The notes: a model not told the origin generated them from the letters alone. 6,355 nt of DNA from Syntrophomonadaceae bacterium (GCA_007131435.1 SLQM01000119.1:1-6355); one strand, 5' to 3'; counted from the stretch's first letter, positions 1 through 5,731 are shown. Numbers and translations: made by a program.

Positions 1-1050
1 CCCCGCAAGGCCCTGCTTTACCTGCAGAGGGCAGTTGAAGCCGAGCCTGGCGACCCCTTAAACCACTATAACTTAGCCTGCCTGCTGAGCAGGCTTGATC
101 ACCTGCAGGAAGCGAACTCGATCTTCAGGCATATTGTTAAGAATATGGACCCTGAACTTAGTGAGTGCCACTTTTACATGGCTGTAAACCACGGCCTGAT
201 GGAAGACCTGCCGGCAGCGAAGCGCTGCCTGCTTAAATACCTCCACGAGTCGCCGGAGGGAGAAATGGCGGACGAGGCGGAAGACCTGCTGATAGCCATG
301 GAAGATGATAACGGCCTGGAGTTATTTAACCGCGCCTTAAGCGCCGATGAACATGAAGCGATGCTGGAACTGATCGACGATCTTAAGAAGGTGCAGTTCA
401 AAAGACGTTTGCTGGAAGAGAAGGGGTTTCGTAAAGCCCTGCACTGGGGCCTCTGCCAGGGTGGAGACATCCTGAAAGAAGCGATTATCCGCCTCTACGG
501 GGAGCTGCAGTGTGACAGGGCGAAGCGTTACCTGCAGCGCTTTGCAGCCAATCCCTGGGTTAATGAAAGGCTGCGCCAGGTGGCCCTGCAGGAACTGAAG
601 CGCATCGACCCTGTTGGCAGCTGCCGTATATATAAGGACGGGGAATTCAGGCAGGTCAGCTTAAGAGACTTGCCCCAGGCCTCACCGACCTGGGAAAGCG
701 GGTGGCAGCAGGTTTTGGAATGTGTGCTGGGCAACATGAACCGCAGCGCCTACTACAGCCATGATTTCTATAACGATGTGGAAGCGATCTGGTTCGACTA
801 TTTGAACCGGGTTTACCCAAAGGGCCCGCGGATCACCAAGCCCCAGACCTGGGCTGCCGGCCTGGAATACTGCCTGTCTCGCTTTCATTTCCTCGGGCTG
901 ACCCAGAAAGACCTGGCCGCGGCCTACGGGGTATCGCCTGGCAGCGTGGGCCGTAAGTTTGCTGAGCTGAACTCAGTATTGGAGATCGACCGCAAAGCCT
1001 ACCGCAACATGCTGACCTATTTCACCGAAAGCGAAGGCGAGGGATACTAA
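1..1050 (+). CDS. TPR-repeat protein with C-terminal helix-turn-helix-like segment, 5'-truncated by the window edge
   Basis: The frame is open from base 1 to the TAA at 1048-1050, so 349 residues are visible and the true start lies upstream. The ATG at 145 is not a credible start because it would cut through a repeat. Counting from base 1, residues about 18-51 and 52-85 form two 34-residue tetratricopeptide repeats: the first has the NLA, EA and final DP positions, and the second ends in SP. Residues about 90-220 are helical and charged, without a family I recognise. Residues about 298-323 (bases 892-970) read LGLTQKDLAAAYGVSPGSVG and look like a helix-turn-helix, preceded by an aromatic WAAGLEYCLSRF helix. 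TPRs usually bind proteins, so a scaffold or regulator is plausible, but no specific function can be assigned. I have the impression that similar TPR-plus-HTH proteins occur in Clostridia; that is from memory. Confidence 0.85.
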   Translation, partial: PRKALLYLQRAVEAEPGDPLNHYNLACLLSRLDHLQEANSIFRHIVKNMDPELSECHFYMAVNHGLMEDLPAAKRCLLKYLHESPEGEMADEAEDLLIAMEDDNGLELFNRALSADEHEAMLELIDDLKKVQFKRRLLEEKGFRKALHWGLCQGGDILKEAIIRLYGELQCDRAKRYLQRFAANPWVNERLRQVALQELKRIDPVGSCRIYKDGEFRQVSLRDLPQASPTWESGWQQVLECVLGNMNRSAYYSHDFYNDVEAIWFDYLNRVYPKGPRITKPQTWAAGLEYCLSRFHFLGLTQKDLAAAYGVSPGSVGRKFAELNSVLEIDRKAYRNMLTYFTESEGEGY

Positions 1051-1053
1051 AAC

Positions 1054-1089
1054 TTGACACGGGGACGTACCATTTGTCAACTTGTCAAC
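1054..1089. repeat. REP-like palindromic repeat with GGGGACG core
   Basis: TTGACA (1054-1059) and TGTCAA (1075-1080) form inverted ends around a 15-base interior starting CGGGGACG. The right end is duplicated as two tandem copies of TTGTCAAC (1074-1081 and 1082-1089). The pattern TGACA-GGGACGGTTC-TGTCA is, from memory, a common dispersed palindrome in clostridial genomes, thought to be mobilised by REP-associated tyrosine transposases. No such transposase is in the window. It begins 3 bases after the TPR gene stop and is followed by six T (1090-1095), so it could also act as a weak terminator, although its 6-bp stem is AT-rich. Confidence 0.5.
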
Positions 1090-1111
1090 TTTTTTCGGGT
1101 AAAAGTATATC
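1082..1111 (+). promoter_or_regulatory. Candidate sigma-A-type promoter for yjbQ
   Basis: TTGTCA at 1082-1087 matches five of six -35 consensus bases. After an 18-base spacer, TATATC at 1106-1111 matches four of six -10 bases. The -35 hexamer lies within the duplicated end of the REP-like element, and the -10 lies in the centre of the palindrome at 1096-1119. The predicted start would be near 1118, giving a leader of about 100 bases before yjbQ. The assignment is tentative because the -10 match is only moderate. Confidence 0.3.
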
Positions 1112-1132
1112 TTTACCCGGGTTAATACCCGG
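1096..1132. promoter_or_regulatory. Cluster of overlapping CGGGT/ACCCG inverted repeats, possible operator
   Basis: CGGGTAAA (1096-1103) pairs perfectly with TTTACCCG (1112-1119) across an 8-base loop. A second palindrome, CCGGGT-TAAT-ACCCGG (1117-1132), overlaps its right edge. The ACCCGG at 1127-1132 could therefore compete for CGGGT at 1096-1100, so alternative RNA folds are possible. Neither hairpin is followed by a T run, so they do not look like terminators. The position over the candidate -10 suggests an operator for a dimeric repressor, or a leader RNA structure, for yjbQ and the genes after it. This is inference from position and symmetry only. Confidence 0.45.
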
Positions 1133-1225
1133 CCCGATATTATGCAGGCGATAATCAGCACGATAATAAGTTCCCTGATTTAAAGGGGTTTTTGCAGCCT
1201 CCAGGGAAGAAGGGATGCAGCGTAA

Positions 1226-1618
1226 ATGCACCTTGAACTGGTAGTGAGAACCGAACAGCGGGAGCAGTTTATCAATATAACCCCGCAGTTAAATGATCTG
1301 TTAAAGAAAAGCGAAGTTAAGGACGGCTGCTGCACCGTGTTTGTATCACATACCACGGCGGCGGTTACAGTAAACGAAGATGCCGACCCCGATGTGATGG
1401 GCGACATGCTGCGCTTCCTGCAAAACATGGTGCCGCTGAAGGGTGATTACCGTCACCGGGAGGGTAACAGCGATGCCCACATCAAGGCGGCGCTTTTGGG
1501 CTGCTCTCTGCACCTGATAGTAAAGGGAGGCAGCCTGGACCTGGGCACCTGGCAGGGGGTTTTCCTGGCCGAATTCGACGGCCCCCGCACGCGGACGGTA
1601 AAGTTATGGATGGACTAA
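1226..1618 (+). CDS. yjbQ: YjbQ/UPF0047 family protein (secondary thiamine-phosphate synthase-type enzyme)
   Basis: At 130 residues it has nearly the usual family length. The UPF0047 signature fits exactly from Ser94 to Val112, including GTWQ at 107-110. Likely metal ligands are His42 in SHTTAAV and the histidines of HREGNSDAHIK (His77 and His85); Glu51 in NEDAD is also conserved in the family. These small cytoplasmic trimeric proteins are annotated as secondary thiamine-phosphate synthases because some homologues partly rescue thiamine auxotrophs, but their physiological role is unsettled. ATG 1226 fits the family N-terminus and follows a purine-rich AGGGAAGAAGGG (1203-1214). The sirtuin gene starts 31 bases downstream, so co-transcription is likely. 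No TPP riboswitch hallmarks were seen upstream, which argues against thiamine-controlled expression. Confidence 0.93.
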   Translation: MHLELVVRTEQREQFINITPQLNDLLKKSEVKDGCCTVFVSHTTAAVTVNEDADPDVMGDMLRFLQNMVPLKGDYRHREGNSDAHIKAALLGCSLHLIVKGGSLDLGTWQGVFLAEFDGPRTRTVKLWMD

Positions 1619-1634
1619 AAACATAGTTAGATTA

Positions 1635-1645
1635 GGGGGGGGTGA
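1635..1645 (+). promoter_or_regulatory. G-rich ribosome binding site fixing the GTG start of the sirtuin gene
   Basis: A run of eight G followed by TGA at 1635-1645 sits 4 bases before GTG 1650. It supports that GTG rather than the in-frame ATG at 1665 (Met6). Confidence 0.65.
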
Positions 1646-1649
1646 AATA

Positions 1650-2405
1650 GTGGAAAAAGAGCTGATGGATCGCATAAAGAAGATAGCCGACCTGCTCGGG
1701 CAGAGCAGCTATACCGTTGTGCTGACCGGGGCGGGAGTATCCACCGAGAGCGGGGTACCCGACTTTCGCAGCCCGGGAAGCGGCCTCTGGACGATGATTG
1801 ACCCCGAGCTGTTCACCATCCAGGGCTTCAAGGCCAACCCGAAAGCTTTTTACGAGGGCGGTGCTCCTTTCGTGAAGATGCTGGATGAAGCTGAACCGAA
1901 TGAAAGCCATACCGTGCTTGCTGAACTGGAAAAACGCGGCCTGGTAAAAGCAATTATCACCCAGAATGTTGACGGCCTGCACCAGAAGGGCGGCTCTAAG
2001 CAGGTGCTGGAAATCCACGGCACCCTGAGCAGCGCCAGCTGCATGCACTGCGGCAAGCAGGTAAGCATAGAAGAGGTGGCGGCAGATATCGAAGAAGGAT
2101 TGATCCCGCCGCTCTGCATAGATTGTGGCGAACCGCTTAAGCCGGACGTGGTTCTGTTCGGCGAACCGCTGTCGCCCGATTACAGGCAAGCCCTTGAAGA
2201 AGCAAACCGGGCGGACCTGATCATGGTGATCGGCTCCAGCATGCAGGTATCACCTGCCAACCAGATCCCCGCGCTCTGCGACAAGCTGGTAATTATCAAC
2301 CGCATGGCCACTTTTTACGACAACCAGGCAGAAGTGGTGATCAACGAAAGCGCATCGATGGTGATGCGGTTATTAAAAGACGAACTTGACCGGCAGGTTC
2401 AATAA
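1650..2405 (+). CDS. cobB: NAD-dependent protein deacylase, Sir2 family with zinc module
   Basis: Sirtuins remove acyl groups from lysines using NAD+, giving nicotinamide and O-acyl-ADP-ribose, in the cytoplasm. The 251-residue length is typical of bacterial members. The NAD site GAGVSTESGVPDFRS spans residues 27-41, TQNVDGLH is at 104-111, and the catalytic histidine is His123 in EIHG. Zinc cysteines are Cys131, Cys134, Cys156 and Cys159. PDVVLFGE (165-172) and GSSMQVSPAN (195-204) complete the Rossmann-fold motifs. All key residues are present, so it should be active. I saw no Tyr-x-x-Arg acyl pocket signature of the desuccinylase type, so simple deacetylation is the likelier activity. It starts at GTG after a strong ribosome binding site and probably shares a message with yjbQ, 31 bases upstream. 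Possible targets such as acetyl-CoA synthetase are not encoded nearby. Confidence 0.95.
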   Translation: MEKELMDRIKKIADLLGQSSYTVVLTGAGVSTESGVPDFRSPGSGLWTMIDPELFTIQGFKANPKAFYEGGAPFVKMLDEAEPNESHTVLAELEKRGLVKAIITQNVDGLHQKGGSKQVLEIHGTLSSASCMHCGKQVSIEEVAADIEEGLIPPLCIDCGEPLKPDVVLFGEPLSPDYRQALEEANRADLIMVIGSSMQVSPANQIPALCDKLVIINRMATFYDNQAEVVINESASMVMRLLKDELDRQVQ

Positions 2406-2434
2406 TGAAAATCTGCCTGCTCCTTAAGATCTAG

Positions 2435-2468
2435 GAACTATAAAGCAAGATATAAGAACTATAAAGCA
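2435..2468 (+). repeat. Direct repeat of GAACTATAAAGCA in the nfo leader
   Basis: GAACTATAAAGCA occurs at 2435-2447 and again at 2456-2468, a 21-base period of about two helical turns, ending two bases before the nfo ribosome binding site. Each copy contains TATAAA, but no partner -35 is visible. A 12-base part (AAGAACTATAAA, 2454-2465) recurs on the minus strand at 6334-6345. It could be a paired protein-binding site or a small local duplication. Confidence 0.6.
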
Positions 2469-2470
2469 GT

Positions 2471-2477
2471 GGAGGTG
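2471..2477 (+). promoter_or_regulatory. Ribosome binding site of nfo, ambiguous between two adjacent GTG starts
   Basis: GGAGGTG at 2471-2477 is a strong Shine-Dalgarno sequence. It is only 2 bases from GTG 2480 but 5 bases from the next codon, GTG 2483. The second start, giving a protein beginning MRFGVH, is therefore at least as likely and matches the usual family N-terminus. Confidence 0.7.
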
Positions 2478-2479
2478 CC

Positions 2480-3319
2480 GTGGTGCGCTTTGGAGTTCAC
2501 ATGCCCCAGGCGGGCGGGTTCCCGAAAAATGTAAAAAGGGTGGCAGGAATGGGCTGCCGCACGATCCAGATCTTTCCCGGTAACCCCACGGGTTGGAAGA
2601 TGGGCAAGCTGGAAGAAAAGGAAATCGCAAAGCGGGCCGGACTGCTGGAAGAGATGGAGATCGCCCCGCTGGTAGTGCACAGCGCCTACCTGATCAACCT
2701 GGCCACTAACAGTGAAGACTTTCTTCTGAAATCGAGGCAGCTGCTTGATGAGACGATGGAGCGGGCGGGTCTTTACCGCTCCCCGTATGTCATCCTGCAT
2801 ACCGGTAATCACGGCGGGCAGGGAGTGGAGAAGGGCATGGCCCAGATAGTTGACTCTATAGCCGAGGGGCTAAAAAAATGGCCCGAACCGGTGATGCTGC
2901 TCCTGGAAAACACGGCCGGCAGCGGAACGGCCCTGGGCTGGAGATTTGAAGAGTTGGCTGAAATACTGCAATCTTTTCCGAAGGGCAAACTTGGCACCTG
3001 CATTGATACGGCTCACGGCTGGGCGGCAGGCTATGATTTCGGCAGCGCCGCGGGAGCAGCTAAGGTAATCGATGAATTTGACCGGATTATCGGGCTGGAA
3101 CATTTGAAAGTATTCCATGTTAACGATACTAAGGTTGAACGCGGGGCACGGGTGGACCGTCATGCCCATCTTGGCGAGGGCAATATTGCCCTGGAGGGGT
3201 TCGGCGCGGTTGTCAACTACGGTTGGCCGGAAGATTTTCCCTTCATCCTGGAGACGCCGGAAACCGGCAGTGACTGGGACAAAATCAATCTTGAGAAGCT
3301 TAAAGGTTTAGTAAGGTAA
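2480..3319 (+). CDS. nfo: Endonuclease IV (deoxyribonuclease IV), AP endonuclease family 2
   Basis: This TIM-barrel enzyme cuts DNA 5' of abasic sites and trims blocked 3' ends in base excision repair, using three zinc ions. At 279 residues it has the usual length. All nine metal ligands known for the E. coli enzyme have counterparts: His67, His107, Glu143, Asp176, His179, His213, Asp226, His228 and Glu258. They sit in recognisable motifs: HSAYLINL, LENTAGSG, CIDTAHGWAAGYD, HVNDTK, RVDRHAHLGEGNI and LETP. Translation starts at GTG 2480 or, more likely, GTG 2483. It lies 74 bases after the sirtuin with no terminator between, so it may be the third gene of an operon with yjbQ and sir2. No LexA-type box was seen upstream. 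The following gap is 254 bases, so radA is probably a separate unit. Confidence 0.96.
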   Translation: MVRFGVHMPQAGGFPKNVKRVAGMGCRTIQIFPGNPTGWKMGKLEEKEIAKRAGLLEEMEIAPLVVHSAYLINLATNSEDFLLKSRQLLDETMERAGLYRSPYVILHTGNHGGQGVEKGMAQIVDSIAEGLKKWPEPVMLLLENTAGSGTALGWRFEELAEILQSFPKGKLGTCIDTAHGWAAGYDFGSAAGAAKVIDEFDRIIGLEHLKVFHVNDTKVERGARVDRHAHLGEGNIALEGFGAVVNYGWPEDFPFILETPETGSDWDKINLEKLKGLVR

Positions 3320-3385
3320 GTATCACCTCATAAGGCCAGGATGGCAGTTCCATTGTCTTCCCTGGCGAACCTTCGCTTCGCTCCG

Positions 3386-3409
3386 CTGACGTTTGAACCG
3401 TCCCCTCAG
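3386..3409 (-). repeat. Degenerate REP-like palindrome with GGGGACGGTTC core
   Basis: Read on the minus strand, this 24-base element starts CTGAGGGGACGGTTC and ends GTCAG. It keeps the inverted TGA/TCA ends and the GGGGACG core of the element at 1054-1080, with a shorter left arm. The GGGGACGGTTC core matches the dispersed clostridial palindrome I recall better than the first copy does. The two copies are in opposite orientation and both lie between genes. Confidence 0.4.
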
Positions 3410-3560
3410 GCTTTGTGGTGAGCATAATGACTAAATCTATTGCTACTATACTGCGGCGGCGCAATGGTAAAAGCCCGGCGGAAAGCAGTAATTACTGTAA
3501 GACCTTGTTATTACTAAAATGATTAATAGAGCTTTAAAACTGAACAGGAATATTATTTTT

Positions 3561-3568
3561 TGGAGGGG
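3561..3568 (+). promoter_or_regulatory. Ribosome binding site fixing the TTG start of radA
   Basis: TGGAGGGG at 3561-3568 lies 5 bases before TTG 3574. It supports TTG over the in-frame ATG at 3586 (Met5), which would be about 17 bases away. Confidence 0.75.
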
Positions 3569-3573
3569 TTGCC

Positions 3574-4959
3574 TTGGCCAGGAAGATGTCGCTTTTCTGC
3601 TGCAACAGCTGCGGTTACGAAACCCAGAAGTGGCTGGGGCGCTGCCCAGGCTGCAGTGAATGGAATACCCTTTTTGAAGTTAAGCTAAAACCTGCCCGCG
3701 GCAAATCATCCAGGCCTGCTGCCCAAGAGACGGTTCCGGCAATGTCCCTGGCGGAAGTTCCTGCGCCGGCTGAAGAAAGGTATGCAACCTCGATCGGCGA
3801 ACTGGACCGCGTGCTTGGCGGCGGAGTGGTCAGCGGTTCCGTGGTGCTGCTGGGCGGAGATCCGGGGATCGGCAAATCCACCCTGCTGCTGCAGGCGGCG
3901 GCACTTCTTGCTGCCAAACAGCCTGTTTTCTATGCCAGCGGTGAGGAATCGCTGCACCAGCTGAAGATGCGCGCCGACCGTCTTGCAATTAAAGAACAGT
4001 TCCAGGCCGCTGCGGTTACAGAACTGGAAACACTGCTGGAGATGACCGACAGCCTGGAACCGACGATAATGGTCGTCGATTCGGTGCAGTCTCTCTACCG
4101 CGGTGAAATGGACAGCCTGCCGGGCAGCGTGAGCCAGGTGCGGGAGGTAACGGCGGAGCTGGTGCGCCTGGCCAAGGAGAAAAACATTGCTGTTTTCCTG
4201 GTCGGCCATGTCACGAAGGAAGGTAACATGGCCGGGCCCCGCCTGCTGGAGCACATGGTTGACTGCGTGCTTTACCTGGAAGGGGACCGTTACCACAGCT
4301 TCCGCATCCTGCGCGGGGTGAAGAACCGCTTCGGCTCAACCAATGAAATTGGCGTTTTTACCATGGAATCTGAAGGGCTGGTGGAGGTAAAAAACCCTTC
4401 TCACCTGTTTATGACCCGGCGCAGCGACCAGTCTCCCGGCTCGGTGATCACCGCCGGACTGGAGGGGACCAGGCCGCTTTTGGTCGAGATCCAGTCGCTT
4501 GTAGCCCCTACCAGCTACCCTACACCGCGCCGCACCTCAACCGGCATTGACCTAAACAGGGTGGCCCTGGTAATGGCCGTGCTGGAAAAGCATGCAGCCA
4601 TCTCCTTCTTCGGCCTCGATACCTTCGTTAACGTGGTTGGCGGGGTGCGCATCTTTGAGCCGGCAGCCGACCTGGCCCTGGCTTTAAGCCTTTCCTCCAG
4701 CTTGAAGAGTAAGAGTGTAAACGGGGATACTGTGGCTGTAGGCGAGGTGGGGTTAACCGGCGAGATTCGACCGGTAAGTAGGATCAGGGAGCGCTTGAGT
4801 GAAGCGGTTAAGCTCGGTTTCAAGCGGGCCATCCTGCCGGCAGCCAATTTAGATGAGCTGAAATCGGGCAAAGGGCCGTGGCAGAAGCTTAACCTGGTCG
4901 GCGTGGAAAGCATCAGGGAGGCGATAGGCGTGGCCTTCCTTTCAGGCTCTTCTGGTTAA
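3574..4959 (+). CDS. radA: DNA repair protein RadA (Sms)
   Basis: RadA is a RecA-like hexameric ATPase that drives branch migration of recombination intermediates in the cytoplasm. The 461-residue length is standard. An N-terminal zinc finger uses Cys10, Cys13, Cys24 and Cys27, with KWLGRCPGC at 19-27. The Walker A motif GGDPGIGKST is at 94-103, and Walker B is around 165-170 with Asp169. The RadA-specific KNRFG motif is at 250-254. Residues about 290-455 form the Lon protease-like domain, including GEVGLTGEIRPV; the family lacks the Lon catalytic pair there (PAADLALALSL), so no protease activity is expected. Translation starts at TTG after a strong ribosome binding site. In many Bacillota disA follows radA, but here a DUF192 lipoprotein gene follows after 154 bases. 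Nothing suggests truncation or frameshift. Confidence 0.97.
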   Translation: MARKMSLFCCNSCGYETQKWLGRCPGCSEWNTLFEVKLKPARGKSSRPAAQETVPAMSLAEVPAPAEERYATSIGELDRVLGGGVVSGSVVLLGGDPGIGKSTLLLQAAALLAAKQPVFYASGEESLHQLKMRADRLAIKEQFQAAAVTELETLLEMTDSLEPTIMVVDSVQSLYRGEMDSLPGSVSQVREVTAELVRLAKEKNIAVFLVGHVTKEGNMAGPRLLEHMVDCVLYLEGDRYHSFRILRGVKNRFGSTNEIGVFTMESEGLVEVKNPSHLFMTRRSDQSPGSVITAGLEGTRPLLVEIQSLVAPTSYPTPRRTSTGIDLNRVALVMAVLEKHAAISFFGLDTFVNVVGGVRIFEPAADLALALSLSSSLKSKSVNGDTVAVGEVGLTGEIRPVSRIRERLSEAVKLGFKRAILPAANLDELKSGKGPWQKLNLVGVESIREAIGVAFLSGSSG

Positions 4960-4960
4960 G

Positions 4961-4979
4961 CCAGGAGAAATGGTCCTGG
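4961..4979. repeat. Small inverted repeat just after radA
   Basis: CCAGGA (4961-4966) and TCCTGG (4974-4979) form a perfect 6-bp stem with a 7-base loop, starting one base after the radA stop codon. No T run follows, so it is unlikely to be a rho-independent terminator. It may stabilise the radA message 3' end. Confidence 0.4.
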
Positions 4980-4998
4980 ATCTGAAACCTGTAAAATT

Positions 4999-5031
4999 TG
5001 GTAGTATGCTACCGGAATACCTGGTAGTATG
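4999..5031 (+). repeat. Direct and inverted TGGTAGTATG repeat before the DUF192 gene
   Basis: TGGTAGTATG occurs at 4999-5008 and 5022-5031. Between them CTACC (5009-5013) can pair with GGTAG on either side (5000-5004 or 5023-5027), giving two mutually exclusive short hairpins. It could be an operator pair or simple structure in the gap; a function is not shown. Confidence 0.5.
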
Positions 5032-5060
5032 AAACTGAAATTTGTCCATCAGGAATAATC

Positions 5061-5090
5061 TTGATGTTAAACACCCGTGCTGCTGATAAT
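5061..5090 (+). promoter_or_regulatory. Candidate promoter of the DUF192 lipoprotein gene
   Basis: TTGATG (5061-5066, four of six -35 bases) and GATAAT (5085-5090, five of six -10 bases) are separated by 18 bases. The predicted start near 5097 would place the ribosome binding site (5097-5103) at the very 5' end of the message, which is unusual, so this is tentative. Confidence 0.3.
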
Positions 5091-5113
5091 TTTAAAAAGG
5101 TGGAAAACTTTAT

Positions 5114-5731
5114 ATGCATAAAAGCTATGCCTGGAAAGCTTTAATTAAGCTGCCGCTTGTAATAACCCTTTTATTAATAATCTTCATGTTGGGCTGCAGC
5201 CCCGCTGCCGAAGAGCCCGCAGCCGGAGATGAAACAAATGAACAGGAAGAGGGCGGTGCAGAAGAAGCGAATAGCGCTTCTGGTGAAGATCCTGATAGCT
5301 TGGGCGAAGAAGCAGTAGTTCTTTTCGAAGAGGTTGAACTGGCGGGGCGTGTTTTTAGATTGGAACTGGCCCTGGACGATGAGCAGCGGGCGCTGGGCCT
5401 GATGTGGCGCGAGCGCCTGGCCGATGATGAAGGTATGCTTTTCGTTTTCCCGAATCGCGATCCGTACCCTGTTGAGCTTGGCTTCTGGATGAAGAACTGC
5501 CTGATACCAATTGATGTAATTTTTATCAACCCGGACGGCTTTATTACGGCCATTCATGAGATGGAGCCTCCCGAACCGGGCACGCCCGACAGTGAACTGC
5601 CTGGCTATTACAGCAATGGTCCTGCCCAGTTTGCCATCGAGATCAGGGGTGGCCTGGCAGCCGAGCTTGGCCTGCAGGTGGGCGATTATATAGAACTAAA
5701 TAGGGATTACCTCTTGGAACTTGCGCGGTAA
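5114..5731 (+). CDS. DUF192 family lipoprotein
   Basis: The 205-residue product has a lipoprotein signal: basic residues, a hydrophobic stretch at about 10-26, and MLGC with Cys28 as the probable lipidated residue. It should be anchored outside the cytoplasmic membrane. Residues 29-66 are a low-complexity Ala/Glu/Gly linker, strongly acidic. Residues about 70-203 match the DUF192 domain, with RALGLMWRERL (92-102), GMLFVFP (107-113), FWMKNCLIPIDVIFI (124-138) and the following DG turn. The domain's function is unknown. Cys129 replaces the Thr or Val that I recall as usual after FWMKN. AAGGTGG (5097-5103) lies 10 bases before the ATG. The gene sits 154 bases after radA, perhaps with its own promoter, and ends before a bidirectional terminator. 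Family assignment is firm; role is not. Confidence 0.92.
   Translation: MHKSYAWKALIKLPLVITLLLIIFMLGCSPAAEEPAAGDETNEQEEGGAEEANSASGEDPDSLGEEAVVLFEEVELAGRVFRLELALDDEQRALGLMWRERLADDEGMLFVFPNRDPYPVELGFWMKNCLIPIDVIFINPDGFITAIHEMEPPEPGTPDSELPGYYSNGPAQFAIEIRGGLAAELGLQVGDYIELNRDYLLELAR

Larger units (their letters stand above)
3320..3573. other. Intergenic region between nfo and radA
   Basis: No gene is supported here. The left part contains GCCAGG (3335-3340) pairing with CCTGGC (3361-3366), with ATGG/CCAT nested inside, then a short CTTCG repeat (3371-3380), then the REP-like palindrome at 3386-3409. From about 3420 it turns AT-rich, as expected for a promoter region. I could not find a hexamer pair with correct spacing for radA; the TATACT at 3447-3452 has no convincing -35. 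No T-tailed hairpin terminator after nfo is obvious. Confidence 0.5.

Noticed and set aside
145..147. ATG 145 as start of the TPR protein
   Set aside because: The same frame is open to base 1 and encodes TPR helices upstream, so the protein must begin outside the window.
1096..1119. CGGGTAAA/TTTACCCG hairpin as terminator of the TPR gene
   Set aside because: The T run lies before the hairpin rather than after it on the plus strand, so it does not have terminator geometry.
1090..1225. TPP riboswitch upstream of yjbQ, suggested by the thiamine-related annotation
   Set aside because: I could not find the CTGAGA and ACCTGATC-type conserved segments of the TPP aptamer.
1215..1244. Nine-codon leader frame overlapping the yjbQ start
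   Set aside because: Its ATG directly abuts the purine tract used by yjbQ, the peptide has no attenuation-type residue run, and such tiny frames are common by chance.
1632..2189. 185-residue open frame on the minus strand
   Set aside because: It lies antisense to the sirtuin gene, whose frame carries every family motif. The antisense product shows no recognisable domain and no ribosome binding site I could support.
2406..3573. SOS control of nfo or radA
   Set aside because: No GAAC-N4-GTTC LexA-type box was seen in either upstream region.
3706..4296. 196-residue open frame on the minus strand
   Set aside because: It is antisense to the radA ATPase core. Long antisense frames are expected opposite GC-rich coding sequence, and the product is rich in His, Arg and Gln without domain structure.
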